DNA of 55,761 nt from assembly GCF_020880415.1 (NCBI RefSeq), contig NZ_JAJIUJ010000018.1, positions 1-55,761 of the forward strand, written 5' to 3'. Origin of the DNA: Xanthomonas euvesicatoria pv. euvesicatoria (lineage in GTDB: Bacteria > Pseudomonadota > Gammaproteobacteria > Xanthomonadales > Xanthomonadaceae). The notes below the pieces were generated by a model. It ran no database searches, was not told the origin of the DNA, and saw only the letters and a list, made by a program, of their open reading frames with translations. The position numbers and the translations under genes are program-made. Below are positions 47,723 through 55,761 of this stretch, one piece after another. Position 1 is the stretch's first letter. Each line of letters starts with the position of its first letter.

Positions 47723-49132
47723 ATGCGTTCCATCCTGTTCGCCGCGCTGGGCGCGGCGGTGCTGTGCGGGCCTGCGTCTGCGGCATCGGCCGCATCGCGC
47801 TTCGTGCAAGATCCCTACCCCAGCACCTATCGCGCGCTCGCGTCCGCTCCGGTGCTGATCCAGCACGCCACCGTGCTCACCGGCACCGGCGAGCGGCTGG
47901 ACGATGCCGACGTGTTGCTGCGCGACGGCAAGGTGGCTGCGGTGGGCAAGGCGCTCCAGGCGCCCGCTGACGTGCGCCGTATCGACGGCACCGGCAAGTG
48001 GGTGACGCCCGGCATCATCGATGTGCACTCGCATCTGGGCGTGTATCCCAGCCCGGGCGTCAGCGCGCATAGCGACGGCAACGAGATGACCGCACCGGTG
48101 ACGCCCAACGTGTGGGCCGAGCATTCGATCTGGCCGCAGGATCCCGGCTTCGGCACTGCGCTGGCCGGCGGCATCACCTCGCTGCAGGTGTTGCCGGGCT
48201 CGGCCAATCTGATCGGCGGGCGCGGCGTCACGCTCAAGAACGTTGCTTCCACCACCTACCAGGGCATGAAATTCCCCGGTGCACCATGGGGCCTGAAGAT
48301 GGCCTGCGGCGAAAACCCCAAACGCGTGTACGGCCAGAAAGGTGGCCCCGGCACGCGCATGGGCAACGTAGCCGGTTACCGCGCTGCGTTCATCGACGCG
48401 GCCGAGTATCTGCAGAAAAACGCGCCGAAAAAGAAAACCGCCAAAAAGCGCCATTGGTGGAGCCGCGGCGGCGACAACGACAGCAGTGGCGATGCCGGCG
48501 GCAAGCGCGATCTCAAGCTCGACACACTGGCCGGTGCCATCAACGGCGACATCCGTGTGCACATCCACTGCTACCGCGCCGATGAGATGGCGACGATGCT
48601 GGATCTGTCCAAGGAGTTCGGCTTCCACATCGCCGCCTTCCATCACGGCGTGGAGGCCTACAAGCTGGCCGACCGCCTGGCGCAGGACAACGTCTGCGGC
48701 GCGCTGTGGGCCGACTGGTGGGGCTTCAAGATGGAAGCCTTCGACGGCATCCAGGAAAACATCGCACTGGTCGATCGCCCGGCCAACAGCTGCGCCATCG
48801 TGCATTCGGATTCGGAAGAAGGCATCCAGCGGCTCAACCAGGAGGCCGCCAAGGTGATCGCCAACGCGCGCCGCAGTGGCATGGAGATCCCGCCGGAGCG
48901 CGCCATCCGCTGGCTCACCAGCAATGCCGCCAAGGCGCTCGGGATCGAGCAGCAGACCGGCGCACTGGAGCCGGGCAAGATGGGCGATATGGTGGTCTGG
49001 AACGGCAACCCTTTCAGTTCGTATGCGCTGGCCGAGCAGGTGTATATCGACGGCGCGCAGGTCTACGACCGGCATAACCGCGCACTGCAGCCGGTGTCGG
49101 ACTTCATGCTCGGCCAGGAGGTGGCACGATGA
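47723..49132 (+). CDS. Secreted amidohydrolase, catalytic
   Basis: Amidohydrolase-superfamily metalloenzyme of 469 aa with a signal peptide ending PASAASA. All usual metal and catalytic residues are seen: H102-x-H104 (IIDVHSHLG), H280/H282 (VHIHCYRADE), H307/H308 (AAFHHG) and D363 (VHSDSEEG). The C-terminal part (GALEPGKMGDMVVWNGNPF) is typical of dihydroorotase/imidazolonepropionase relatives. Residues ~233-262 form a basic, low-complexity insertion (PKKKTAKKRHWWSRGG...). Substrate unknown; relatives act on dipeptides or cyclic amides. Its stop overlaps the next gene by 4 bases. Confidence 0.88.
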   Translation: MRSILFAALGAAVLCGPASAASAASRFVQDPYPSTYRALASAPVLIQHATVLTGTGERLDDADVLLRDGKVAAVGKALQAPADVRRIDGTGKWVTPGIIDVHSHLGVYPSPGVSAHSDGNEMTAPVTPNVWAEHSIWPQDPGFGTALAGGITSLQVLPGSANLIGGRGVTLKNVASTTYQGMKFPGAPWGLKMACGENPKRVYGQKGGPGTRMGNVAGYRAAFIDAAEYLQKNAPKKKTAKKRHWWSRGGDNDSSGDAGGKRDLKLDTLAGAINGDIRVHIHCYRADEMATMLDLSKEFGFHIAAFHHGVEAYKLADRLAQDNVCGALWADWWGFKMEAFDGIQENIALVDRPANSCAIVHSDSEEGIQRLNQEAAKVIANARRSGMEIPPERAIRWLTSNAAKALGIEQQTGALEPGKMGDMVVWNGNPFSSYALAEQVYIDGAQVYDRHNRALQPVSDFMLGQEVAR

Positions 49133-50409
49133 GCCGCGTCACGCACATGCCCCCGCGGTTGCGCGCGATCGCGGCATTGGTGATGGCCACGCTGGCATTG
49201 CCGGCCTTCGCGCAGCAGGTGCTGATTCGCGGCGCCACCGTGCACACTGTCACCGCGCAAGGCACCCTGCAGAACACCGACGTGCTGGTGCAGGGCGGCG
49301 TGATTCGCGCCATCGGCCGCAACCTGGCAGTACCCACCGACGGCCGCGTGGTCGAAGCAAACGGCCGCCTACTGACGCCGGCATTGTTCGGCGGCATTAC
49401 CGAAATCGGTATCGAAGAAGTCTCCGGCGAAGAAAGCACCGTGGACAGCGGCGTCAAGCTGGCCGATCAACCGATGCGCCCGGAATTCGACGTCACCCTG
49501 GCCTACAACCCCGATTCGGCGCTGGTGCCGGTGGCGCGCGTGGAGGGCATCGGCTTCACCGCGTTGGGGGCGACCGCCAGTGGCGCCTTCATTGCCGGCC
49601 AGGGCGGCATCGTGCGGCTGGATGGCAGCCCGGATCCGGTCGGCCCGCATGCCTTGTTTCTTCGCATCGGAGCGGCGGCGTCCGACCTCACCGGCAGCTC
49701 GCGCGCCGCGCAATGGATGTTGCTGGATCAACTGGTTGCCGAAGCACGCGGGCGTATCCCGGCCGATTCGCCGCATGCGCTACTGACCCCGGTTGGACGC
49801 GGTGTACTGGCAAACTACCTGGCCGGCCAGGGTCGCATCGTGGTGCAGGTGGAACGCGCAGCCGACATCCGCCAGCTGTTGCGCTGGGCGCAGCGCGAAA
49901 AGGTGCGCATTGCCATTGCCGGCGGCGCCGAAGCCTGGAAGCTTGCGCCGCAACTGGCGCAGGCCAAGGTCCCGGTGTTGGTCGACGCGCTGGCGGATCT
50001 GCCATCGACCTTCGACCAGATTGGCGCGACGCTGGAAAACGCCGCACGTCTGCGCGCTGCCGGCGTGGAGGTCAGCTTTACCCAAAACGGCGATGCCTCG
50101 CACAACGCACGCAAACTGCGCCAGCTGGCCGGCAATGCGGTCGCCAATGGCTTGCCATGGGAAGCCGGCCTGGCCGGCCTGACCCGTGTGCCGGCAGACA
50201 TCTTCGGCGTGGGCGATCGCATCGGCAGCATTGCGATCGGCAAGCAGGCCGACCTGGTGCTGTGGGAAGGCGACCCGCTGGATGTGGCGCATTATGCCGA
50301 GCAGGTCTGGCTGGGCGGCCGCGACATGCCGATGCGATCGCGCCAGAGCGAGCTGCGCGACCGCTACATGCAGCAGGCCAGCCCGCTGCCGCGCGCCTAT
50401 CTGAAGTAA
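49129..50409 (+). CDS. Secreted pseudo-amidohydrolase, coupled paralogue
   Basis: Protein of 426 aa, with a signal peptide ending LPAFAQ. It follows the amidohydrolase fold (QVLIRGATVHTVTAQGTLQNTDVLVQGG at the start and IGSIAIGKQADLVLWEGDPLDVA near the end). The HxH metal motif that follows the TP in its partner is replaced by GITEIG (I90 and E92 where the His residues should be), so metal binding as usual is not possible. It starts inside the stop of the catalytic gene (ATGA at 49129-49132). It probably serves as a non-catalytic partner subunit or scaffold. Confidence 0.85.
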   Translation: MSRVTHMPPRLRAIAALVMATLALPAFAQQVLIRGATVHTVTAQGTLQNTDVLVQGGVIRAIGRNLAVPTDGRVVEANGRLLTPALFGGITEIGIEEVSGEESTVDSGVKLADQPMRPEFDVTLAYNPDSALVPVARVEGIGFTALGATASGAFIAGQGGIVRLDGSPDPVGPHALFLRIGAAASDLTGSSRAAQWMLLDQLVAEARGRIPADSPHALLTPVGRGVLANYLAGQGRIVVQVERAADIRQLLRWAQREKVRIAIAGGAEAWKLAPQLAQAKVPVLVDALADLPSTFDQIGATLENAARLRAAGVEVSFTQNGDASHNARKLRQLAGNAVANGLPWEAGLAGLTRVPADIFGVGDRIGSIAIGKQADLVLWEGDPLDVAHYAEQVWLGGRDMPMRSRQSELRDRYMQQASPLPRAYLK

Positions 50410-50683
50410 GCGTGCGGTGGGTTGCTCAAGCGCCACCTGAGCATGGTCTTTCATCGTTGGTGTGCCGGCACAGCGGGTACCGGCGCACCGCTTCACCGCT
50501 TCGCTGCTGTGCACAGGTGATGTGCTGTCATGGCGTCCTGCCGCATCTTGCTGGCGGCCTTCGCTGTTGTGATGTTTCACACTAGGCCTATCGCATGTTT
50601 TCGGTTTCGCTCCTGATAGCGCTTGGCCGCCTTGGCGCCTTGCTACGGCATATGCCGCGTGCCCACCTCGCCGTTGCACGACC

Positions 50684-51037
50684 GTGAGCTCGCTCTTCCA
50701 CGGTAGCGGCTTGCGTTCGATCGATCGGGCGGTATTGCGCCAGGCACCTGCCAATCTGCAGCGCGGGATGGAAGCGGTGGGCGGGCGTCTGATTCTCACC
50801 GCCGATGCGCTGCTGTTTCAGCCGCACGCGTTCAATGTACAGCGCCAGACGCTGAGCCTGCCCTTGCGGCAGATCGTGGCGATTCAGTCCTGCTGGACAC
50901 GCCTGTTCGGCCTGCTGCCGATCGCGCCGACATCGCTGGCAGTGCGGCTGGAGGACGGAAAGCGATACCGCTTCGTGATCGGCAAGCGCACGCAATGGAT
51001 GGCGGACATCGCCTCGGCGCGGGATGCCCTGCGCTGA
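50684..51037 (+). CDS. GRAM domain-like small protein
   Basis: Protein of 117 aa from a GTG start. The central part (GGRLILTADALLFQPHAFNVQRQTLSLPLRQIVAI) and the following strand pattern match bacterial GRAM/PH-like domains, which may bind lipids. No signal peptide. No clear partner genes. The start is uncertain; an internal ATG follows residue 28. Confidence 0.65.
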   Translation: MSSLFHGSGLRSIDRAVLRQAPANLQRGMEAVGGRLILTADALLFQPHAFNVQRQTLSLPLRQIVAIQSCWTRLFGLLPIAPTSLAVRLEDGKRYRFVIGKRTQWMADIASARDALR

Positions 51038-51402
51038 GCCGTGCAAGGACGCCGGTGCGTCGCAGAGGCAGCTGGCAAGGCGACTGCGTCACCGCCAAGC
51101 CGGAGGCGGCCGCCGAGCCGTGCGGCATGTCCCGCTCGTGCAGCGCGGTGGCCGTGCGCCGTCCACGACAACCGACAACCGACAAAGGCTCTCGAGGTTT
51201 TGGTAGCCTCTCCATGGCCGATGCCGGAACTGCGTATTGCAGTTGCCCACTGCGGCGACAGTCAGCGATGCCCGCAGGTAACCAACGACGCCACCCTTGA
51301 TCGCTGGAATTTCGAACAGTGCGTACATTCTCTGTCTTCGGTACTGGCCTAGCATCGCGCGCACGCATCGCCACCATGCCTTGCTTCCGACAGCTCACCC
51401 GC
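51038..51402. other. 365-bp region upstream of the rhamnogalacturonan lyase
   Basis: No supported gene. Contains an AGGCT...AGCCT stem near 51187-51212 and two TTCG words about 21 bp apart near 51313-51343 that do not fit the HrpX PIP-box spacing. The lyase promoter must lie here, but no box is convincing. Confidence 0.4.
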
Positions 51403-52947
51403 ATGCCTCGCAATCTTCGACATTACTTCGCCTGCGCACTGCTGCTCTATGCCGGCATCAGCGCACCTGCACTGGCCGACTTCGGGATCAGCCGCAGCGG
51501 CAACCGCGTGATCGTCGACAGCGGCGCCGAGCTGGTGTTTGCGGTCGATGCCCGAAATGGCGACATCGTGTCGATGCGCTATCGCGACAACGAACTGCAG
51601 ACCACCGAATCGAAGGGCTCGCACATCGCTTCGGGGTTGGGCAGTGCCAGTGTGTATGCACGCATCGTTGGCGGGACGATCGTGGTGTCGGCCAAGGCCG
51701 GCGACTTGGTCCAGTACTACATCGCACGCAAGGGCCGCAACGCGATCTACATGGCCACCGATGCGCCCACCTTGCTGCCAGTGGGCGAATTGCGCTTCGT
51801 CGCCCGCTTGAACGTGTCCAAGTTGCCCAATGCGCAGCAGGAGCCCGATTCCAATGTCGGCAGAGCGATCGAAAGTGAGGATGTCTTTCTATTGCCGGAT
51901 GGGCGCACCAGCTCCAAGTCCTATTCTGCACGTCGAATGATGGACGACCAGGTGCATGGCGTCAGTGGCCCTGGCGTTGCCGTGTTCATGCTGATGGGCA
52001 ACCGCGAGCGCAGCGCGGGCGGCCCGTTCTTCAAGGACATTGCGACGCAAAAAACCAGCCTGACGCATGAGCTCTATAACTACATGTATTCCGATCACAC
52101 CCAGACCGAAGCCTTTCGCGGCGGCCTGCACGGGGTGTACGGGCTGCTGTTCACCGATGGAAGCTTGCCGTCGAGTGCGCAGCTGGACACCGCGTTCGTC
52201 GATGCCACGCTGGGCCTGAGCGGTTATTTGCCGGCAAGCGGGCGCGGCACCGTGAGTGGGCACGTCGGCGGCGTGCTGCCGGGCCAGCCGGCCGTCATCG
52301 GCCTGCGCAACGCGCAGGCGCAGTACTGGGCCACCGCCGACGGCAGCGGGAACTACCAGGTGACGGGTGTTCGCCCGGGCAGCTATCGCATGACGCTCTA
52401 CCAAAACGAACTGGAGGTCGCACAACGCAACATCGAGGTTTCTGCCGGTGCCACTGCGCACGCCGCACTGCAGGCGGTCGTTTTGCCGGGCACGGTGAAG
52501 TGGCAGATCGGCATTCCCGACGGCACGCCGGTGGGGTTCAGCGACGCGGACCTGCTGCCGCGGGCGCACCCTTCCGATGCGCGCATGCACTGGTCTGCGG
52601 TGACCTACACCGTGGGATCGAGCAGCGTGAGCAGCTTTCCGGCAGTGCAGTGGCGCGGCATCAACACCCCGAGCCGGATCGACTTCACCCTGCCCGCCAA
52701 CGAGGTGCGCGGCTATCGCCTGCGTCTTTTCGTGCCGTTGGCACAGGGCGGCGCACGTCCGCAGATCAGCGTGAACGCACGCTGGAACGGCCCGCTGCCT
52801 GCCGCGCCCACGCAACCAAAGACACGCGGCATCACGCGCGGCACTGCGCGCGGCAACAATACCCTTTACGAAGTGGACATCCCTGCCTCGGCCTTGCAGG
52901 CCGGCAACAACCGCATCGAGATCGGCATTGCCTCGCTCCCCGGATAA
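51403..52947 (+). CDS. Secreted rhamnogalacturonan lyase (PL4)
   Basis: Polysaccharide lyase family 4 enzyme of 514 aa that cleaves the rhamnogalacturonan I backbone of plant pectin by beta-elimination. The signal peptide (MPRNLRHYFACALLLYAGISAPALA) supports the ATG at 51403; earlier in-frame starts (51376, GTG at 51319) are possible. Family signs: ELYNYMYSDHTQTEAFRGGLHGVYGL, a central fibronectin-like segment (SGHVGGVLPGQPAVIGLRNAQAQYW, GNYQVTGVRPGSYRM), and a C-terminal carbohydrate-binding sandwich ending ASALQAGNNRIEIGI. It suits a plant-cell-wall-degrading lifestyle, next to the GH12 gene. Confidence 0.88.
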   Translation: MPRNLRHYFACALLLYAGISAPALADFGISRSGNRVIVDSGAELVFAVDARNGDIVSMRYRDNELQTTESKGSHIASGLGSASVYARIVGGTIVVSAKAGDLVQYYIARKGRNAIYMATDAPTLLPVGELRFVARLNVSKLPNAQQEPDSNVGRAIESEDVFLLPDGRTSSKSYSARRMMDDQVHGVSGPGVAVFMLMGNRERSAGGPFFKDIATQKTSLTHELYNYMYSDHTQTEAFRGGLHGVYGLLFTDGSLPSSAQLDTAFVDATLGLSGYLPASGRGTVSGHVGGVLPGQPAVIGLRNAQAQYWATADGSGNYQVTGVRPGSYRMTLYQNELEVAQRNIEVSAGATAHAALQAVVLPGTVKWQIGIPDGTPVGFSDADLLPRAHPSDARMHWSAVTYTVGSSSVSSFPAVQWRGINTPSRIDFTLPANEVRGYRLRLFVPLAQGGARPQISVNARWNGPLPAAPTQPKTRGITRGTARGNNTLYEVDIPASALQAGNNRIEIGIASLPG

Positions 52948-53385
52948 CGGCTACCTCAGCCCGGCAATCGTGTTCGACAGCATCCAGCTGGTGGCGTTAT
53001 AGCAACGTCCGAACACACGATTCGCGCAGTGGCAGGCGCGCGCGGCTGGTAGGTGGCATCGGCATGCAGCGCTCAGCCGTTCCGATGTTTCGCGCCGGCA
53101 CCGGCCGCGTAGCGGCGCGTTGTTCGCCGCTCTGGATCTGCGCGCCAGCGCATCCGCGGCCACGCGCGGCGCAGGCGCAGTGATCCATGCACATCGCTCA
53201 CGTGAGCTCATCCAAGATCCGATGCCGAGGCGACAGGCGCCACACACGGCACGTGACTGTCATGTGTGCAGCGCTGCGCCGCCAGTCGCTCGAACAATGC
53301 ACAGGCGGCGACTTGTCCAACGTTGAAAAAACCCGTGTGCGTGCCGACCGATACCGCCGACACGCACGATACAGCGGGGCTGCGC
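52948..53385. other. 438-bp region between the PL4 and GH12 genes
   Basis: Convergent intergenic region. No recognisable gene, repeat or clear terminator; only short unconvincing open frames on both strands. Confidence 0.45.
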
Positions 53386-54201
53386 TTACTTCGCATCCAA
53401 GGTCGCGCTGACCTTGGCCCATCCATTGCCGCGTACCACTTCAAAGCCCGCTTCGGCCGCATGCAGGTACATGCTGTTGCTGTAGCGGCCATCCTTGGCG
53501 CGGTTGTTCTGCAGCCAGGTCAGGAACGGCTTGGCATCCACGTTGAGGCTGCCGCTGGTCTTCAGCGTCGGCTGGCCGGCGGTCCCGGTCGGGATGAAGG
53601 TGTAGACGTAATAGCCCGCGCCGGAATTGAAGCCTTCCCACAGATCGAAAGTGCGCCCGCCCGCGGTGATGACCTTGGTCGCAGTCACGGTGCCGACCGG
53701 CCAGGAATTGTGGTCGCCCCAGATCATCACTTCCAGCTGCGGATTGCCCTTGGCGGTGTCCCAGCGAAAGAAGATGTCGTAAGCGAAATCACCGGCCAGA
53801 TTGGTGCCGCCTGCGCTGTAATTGAATTTGAATGGCAGCGAGCTGATCGAGGAGATTTGCTTGGGGAACAGCGTGTCGGTGGTCGGATTCCAATTGTAAT
53901 GCCAGCCGCGCACGATCGCCGGATAGCCGTAGAGGTTGTAGTCGGCGAAGTTGAAGGTGACCGTCAGCTCCGGCGTACTGCCGGTGCCGAACGTGCCCTG
54001 GATGATGTTGTTGGGATCGTTGAAATTGTTCACCCACGCATAGTGGTTGCCAAAGATCTTGTACGGGCCGGCGAGCGCCGCCGGGGCGAGTGCGACCAGA
54101 CCGAAAGCAAGCGCCGCGGTCCACCAGCGCGAGGCGCGCCGCCGCGTGGTCGGCGCCTGGGCGCACGTCTGGACAAGGGAGCTGGATGGGCAGTTGTGCA
54201 T
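53386..54201 (-). CDS. Secreted GH12 endoglucanase/xyloglucanase
   Basis: Glycoside hydrolase family 12 enzyme of 271 aa. An N-terminal signal peptide (hydrophobic TAALAFGLVALAPAALA) precedes a beta-jelly roll. Catalytic glutamates: E157 in QLEVMIW and E254 in GFEVVRGNG, with the family's NSWPVG and DLWEGFNSG segments. GH12 enzymes attack beta-1,4-glucan or xyloglucan in plant cell walls. It is near the rhamnogalacturonan lyase, and both suit growth on plants. Exact substrate not determinable. Confidence 0.9.
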   Translation of the reverse strand: MHNCPSSSLVQTCAQAPTTRRRASRWWTAALAFGLVALAPAALAGPYKIFGNHYAWVNNFNDPNNIIQGTFGTGSTPELTVTFNFADYNLYGYPAIVRGWHYNWNPTTDTLFPKQISSISSLPFKFNYSAGGTNLAGDFAYDIFFRWDTAKGNPQLEVMIWGDHNSWPVGTVTATKVITAGGRTFDLWEGFNSGAGYYVYTFIPTGTAGQPTLKTSGSLNVDAKPFLTWLQNNRAKDGRYSNSMYLHAAEAGFEVVRGNGWAKVSATLDAK

Positions 54202-54680
54202 GGTGACTCTCCGTATGATTCAGCGCGGCGGCGCTGGTGCAGCGTCGTCGGGACCTGCCGTGCGGCAGTCGGGTCGGACCGTAGCAGCGGCGCCACGCGG
54301 GGAGCTATAACGATTCCGGCGGCGCCACCCGGCCAAGCGCGATAGCGGGCGCCACCTTGCACTTGGAGCGTGCGCTGGCTAGCACTTAGGTCACCGGACA
54401 CGGGCGTAGCGGCGGGTTTCGCGCCAAAGACGCCCGCGCGTGGGGCGGTAAATGGTGCACAGCCACATACGCATCGCCCGTGTCCGCACGTGCCGGCGGC
54501 GTCGCTTGCGCGTGCAATGCCTTTCAACGCAGTGCGGCGTCGCTGCCACCGGCCTGCATCAGTCCGGTCGCCATCCGCGCGATCGGCGCCCGCAACACGC
54601 TCCACCTCAGGCCTACGCGGCGGAGCCGTTTTGCGATAGCGTTCGCACTACAGACAACGCAACAGCCGGAGGGGGCGACG
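54202..54680. other. 479-bp divergent region between GH12 and DegV genes
   Basis: Should hold both promoters. Seen: a small hairpin (TGCCG-TG-CGGCA near 54257) and the ribosome-binding site GGAGGGGG for the DegV gene. No coding sequence of recognisable family is present. Confidence 0.45.
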
Positions 54681-55625
54681 ATGCGTATCGGAATCGTGGT
54701 GGACAGTGCGTGCGATCTGCCGCAGGACTTCATCCAACGTCACAACATCATCGTATTGCCGATCAGCGTGCGTATCGGCGAGGCCGTGCTGGCCGATCAT
54801 CGCGACGAGGAAGCCACGCTGAGCTTTTTGCAGGCGCATGTGGCCGAGCGCGGGCACGAAGCGGAAACCACGCCGTTTTCGGTCAACCAGATCCGCGATC
54901 TGTTCCTGCAACAACTGGTCATCGACTACGACCATGTGTTCTGCCTGACCATTTCCAAACTCCGCAGCCAGATCTTCGACAATGCGATGCAGGCCAGCTT
55001 CGCGATCCTCAACGACTACAAGCCGATCCGGCAGGCCGCAGGCCACACCTCGCCGTTCGCGCTACGGGTGATCGACACGCTCAACCTGTTCGCCGGCCAG
55101 GGCATCACCGCCGTGGAAGCAGTCCGCCTGCGCGACCAGGGCCAGAGCGTGGCGGCCATCCGTACCCGCCTGGAACAGCTGGCCGAGCACACCTATGGCT
55201 ACATGATTCCACGCGATCTCTATTACCTGCGCGCACGTGCACGCACCAAGGGCGATCGCAGCGTCGGCCTGATCGGCGCCGCGCTCGGCAGCGCGCTGGA
55301 CATCAAGCCGGTGCTGCGCGCCTACCGCGGCGTTACCGAGCCAGTGGCCAAGCTCAAGGGTTTCGAACCTTCGGCCGAAAAGCTGTTCGGCTTCACCGTG
55401 CGCAAGATTCGCGACGGCCTGATGACGCCAACGGTGTGCGTGGGCTACGGCGGCGAGCTGGCCGAGCTGCATGCCCTGCCCGGCTATGCCGCACTGCAGG
55501 GCGCCTGCCAAACCCACGGCGTGGAACTGCTGGAAAGCGTGATGAGCCTGACCGGCATGGTCAACGTCGGCAAGGGCGCCTTGGCAGTCGGATTTGCTGC
55601 CGAGCCACACGCGTTTTCGGCCTGA
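54681..55625 (+). CDS. DegV family fatty-acid-binding protein
   Basis: Cytoplasmic protein of 314 aa. It has the DegV start (MRIGIVVDSACDLPQDFI), VLPISVRIGEAVLAD, the TTPFSVNQIRDLF segment, FCLTISKLRSQ, and a C-terminal half with TYGYMIPRDLYYLRARART and IGAALGSALDIKPVL. DegV proteins bind long-chain fatty acids, and some supply fatty-acid kinases. The ATG at 54681 follows a strong GGAGGGGG site. No partner gene is within the window. Confidence 0.9.
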   Translation: MRIGIVVDSACDLPQDFIQRHNIIVLPISVRIGEAVLADHRDEEATLSFLQAHVAERGHEAETTPFSVNQIRDLFLQQLVIDYDHVFCLTISKLRSQIFDNAMQASFAILNDYKPIRQAAGHTSPFALRVIDTLNLFAGQGITAVEAVRLRDQGQSVAAIRTRLEQLAEHTYGYMIPRDLYYLRARARTKGDRSVGLIGAALGSALDIKPVLRAYRGVTEPVAKLKGFEPSAEKLFGFTVRKIRDGLMTPTVCVGYGGELAELHALPGYAALQGACQTHGVELLESVMSLTGMVNVGKGALAVGFAAEPHAFSA

Positions 55626-55761
55626 GGCATGGGCGGGGGTGCGATGCGCTCACCAGACACGCCGTCATCCATCACGCGAGTCGATTGCTACGTTGATGCC
55701 GCCAACGGTGCCGCAATGCCGAGGCACCGCGCCAGGCAGCGTGCTGATGATTGCCTTGAAT
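55626..55761. other. Window end, no feature seen
   Basis: The last 136 bases after the DegV stop contain no recognisable feature. Confidence 0.4.

Noticed and set aside
51313..51343. TTCG-N-TTCG pair as a HrpX PIP box upstream of the PL4 gene
   Set aside because: The spacer is about 21 bases, not 15, and the first word is TTCGA, which breaks the TTCGB rule.

Overview
The window is high-GC, densely coded DNA that reads as a Xanthomonas chromosome (Gammaproteobacteria, plant-associated). The clearest marker is the complete sucrose-utilisation locus suxR-suxC-suxA-suxB at 29.9-37.2 kb. A TctDE two-component system next to a tricarboxylate porin and a CitMHS citrate carrier, plus secreted plant-polysaccharide enzymes (PL4 rhamnogalacturonan lyase, GH12 glucanase, GH92 mannosidase), fit the same genus. 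The species cannot be fixed from the sequence alone. No tRNA, rRNA, CRISPR array, prophage or complete insertion sequence was found.

Layout. 0-3.7 kb: lipopolysaccharide genes (lpxL on +; zinc-finger protein, GT4 glycosyltransferase and O-antigen ligase-like protein on -). 4-7.3 kb: secreted GH92 alpha-mannosidase. 7.7-28.9 kb: a carboxylate block with malic enzyme maeB, C4-dicarboxylate carrier dctA, an OprO/P-type porin, a hybrid kinase with a DctB-like sensor, a CitA-type citrate/H+ symporter coupled to an orphan periplasmic binding protein, a LuxR-type response regulator, the tctD-tctE-binding protein operon, a second porin and a CitMHS citrate carrier. A LysR/aldo-keto reductase cassette sits inside this block. 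28.9-37.2 kb: a PhaB-like reductase whose catalytic Tyr is Phe, then the sux locus. 37.3-47.6 kb: mostly housekeeping genes (DJ-1/PfpI protein, QEGLA-motif putative metallopeptidase, rsgA, alanine transaminase with SGNH hydrolase, methyltransferase, membrane polysaccharide deacetylase, three-domain glutaredoxin, DUF924 protein). 47.7-50.4 kb: a catalytic amidohydrolase translationally coupled to a paralogue without the metal-binding HxH motif. 50.7-55.6 kb: GRAM-like protein, PL4 lyase, GH12 glucanase, DegV protein.

How the genes work together. The dominant theme is uptake and use of plant-derived carbon. Sucrose would enter through the TonB-dependent SuxA, cross the inner membrane through SuxC and be used by amylosucrase SuxB under the repressor SuxR. 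The suxC-suxA intergenic region holds two identical 14-bp palindromes 88 bp apart that look like SuxR operators, with a CRP/Clp-like palindrome almost midway. Citrate and C4-dicarboxylates would enter through two porins and three unrelated carriers, each near its own sensing genes, and feed into malic enzyme.

Non-coding features of note: a 172-bp MITE-like inverted repeat at 22544-22715 that supplies the stop codon of a binding-protein gene (the end of another copy lies at bases 1-13), several families of palindromic intergenic repeats, and clear intrinsic terminators after suxB and the glutaredoxin gene.
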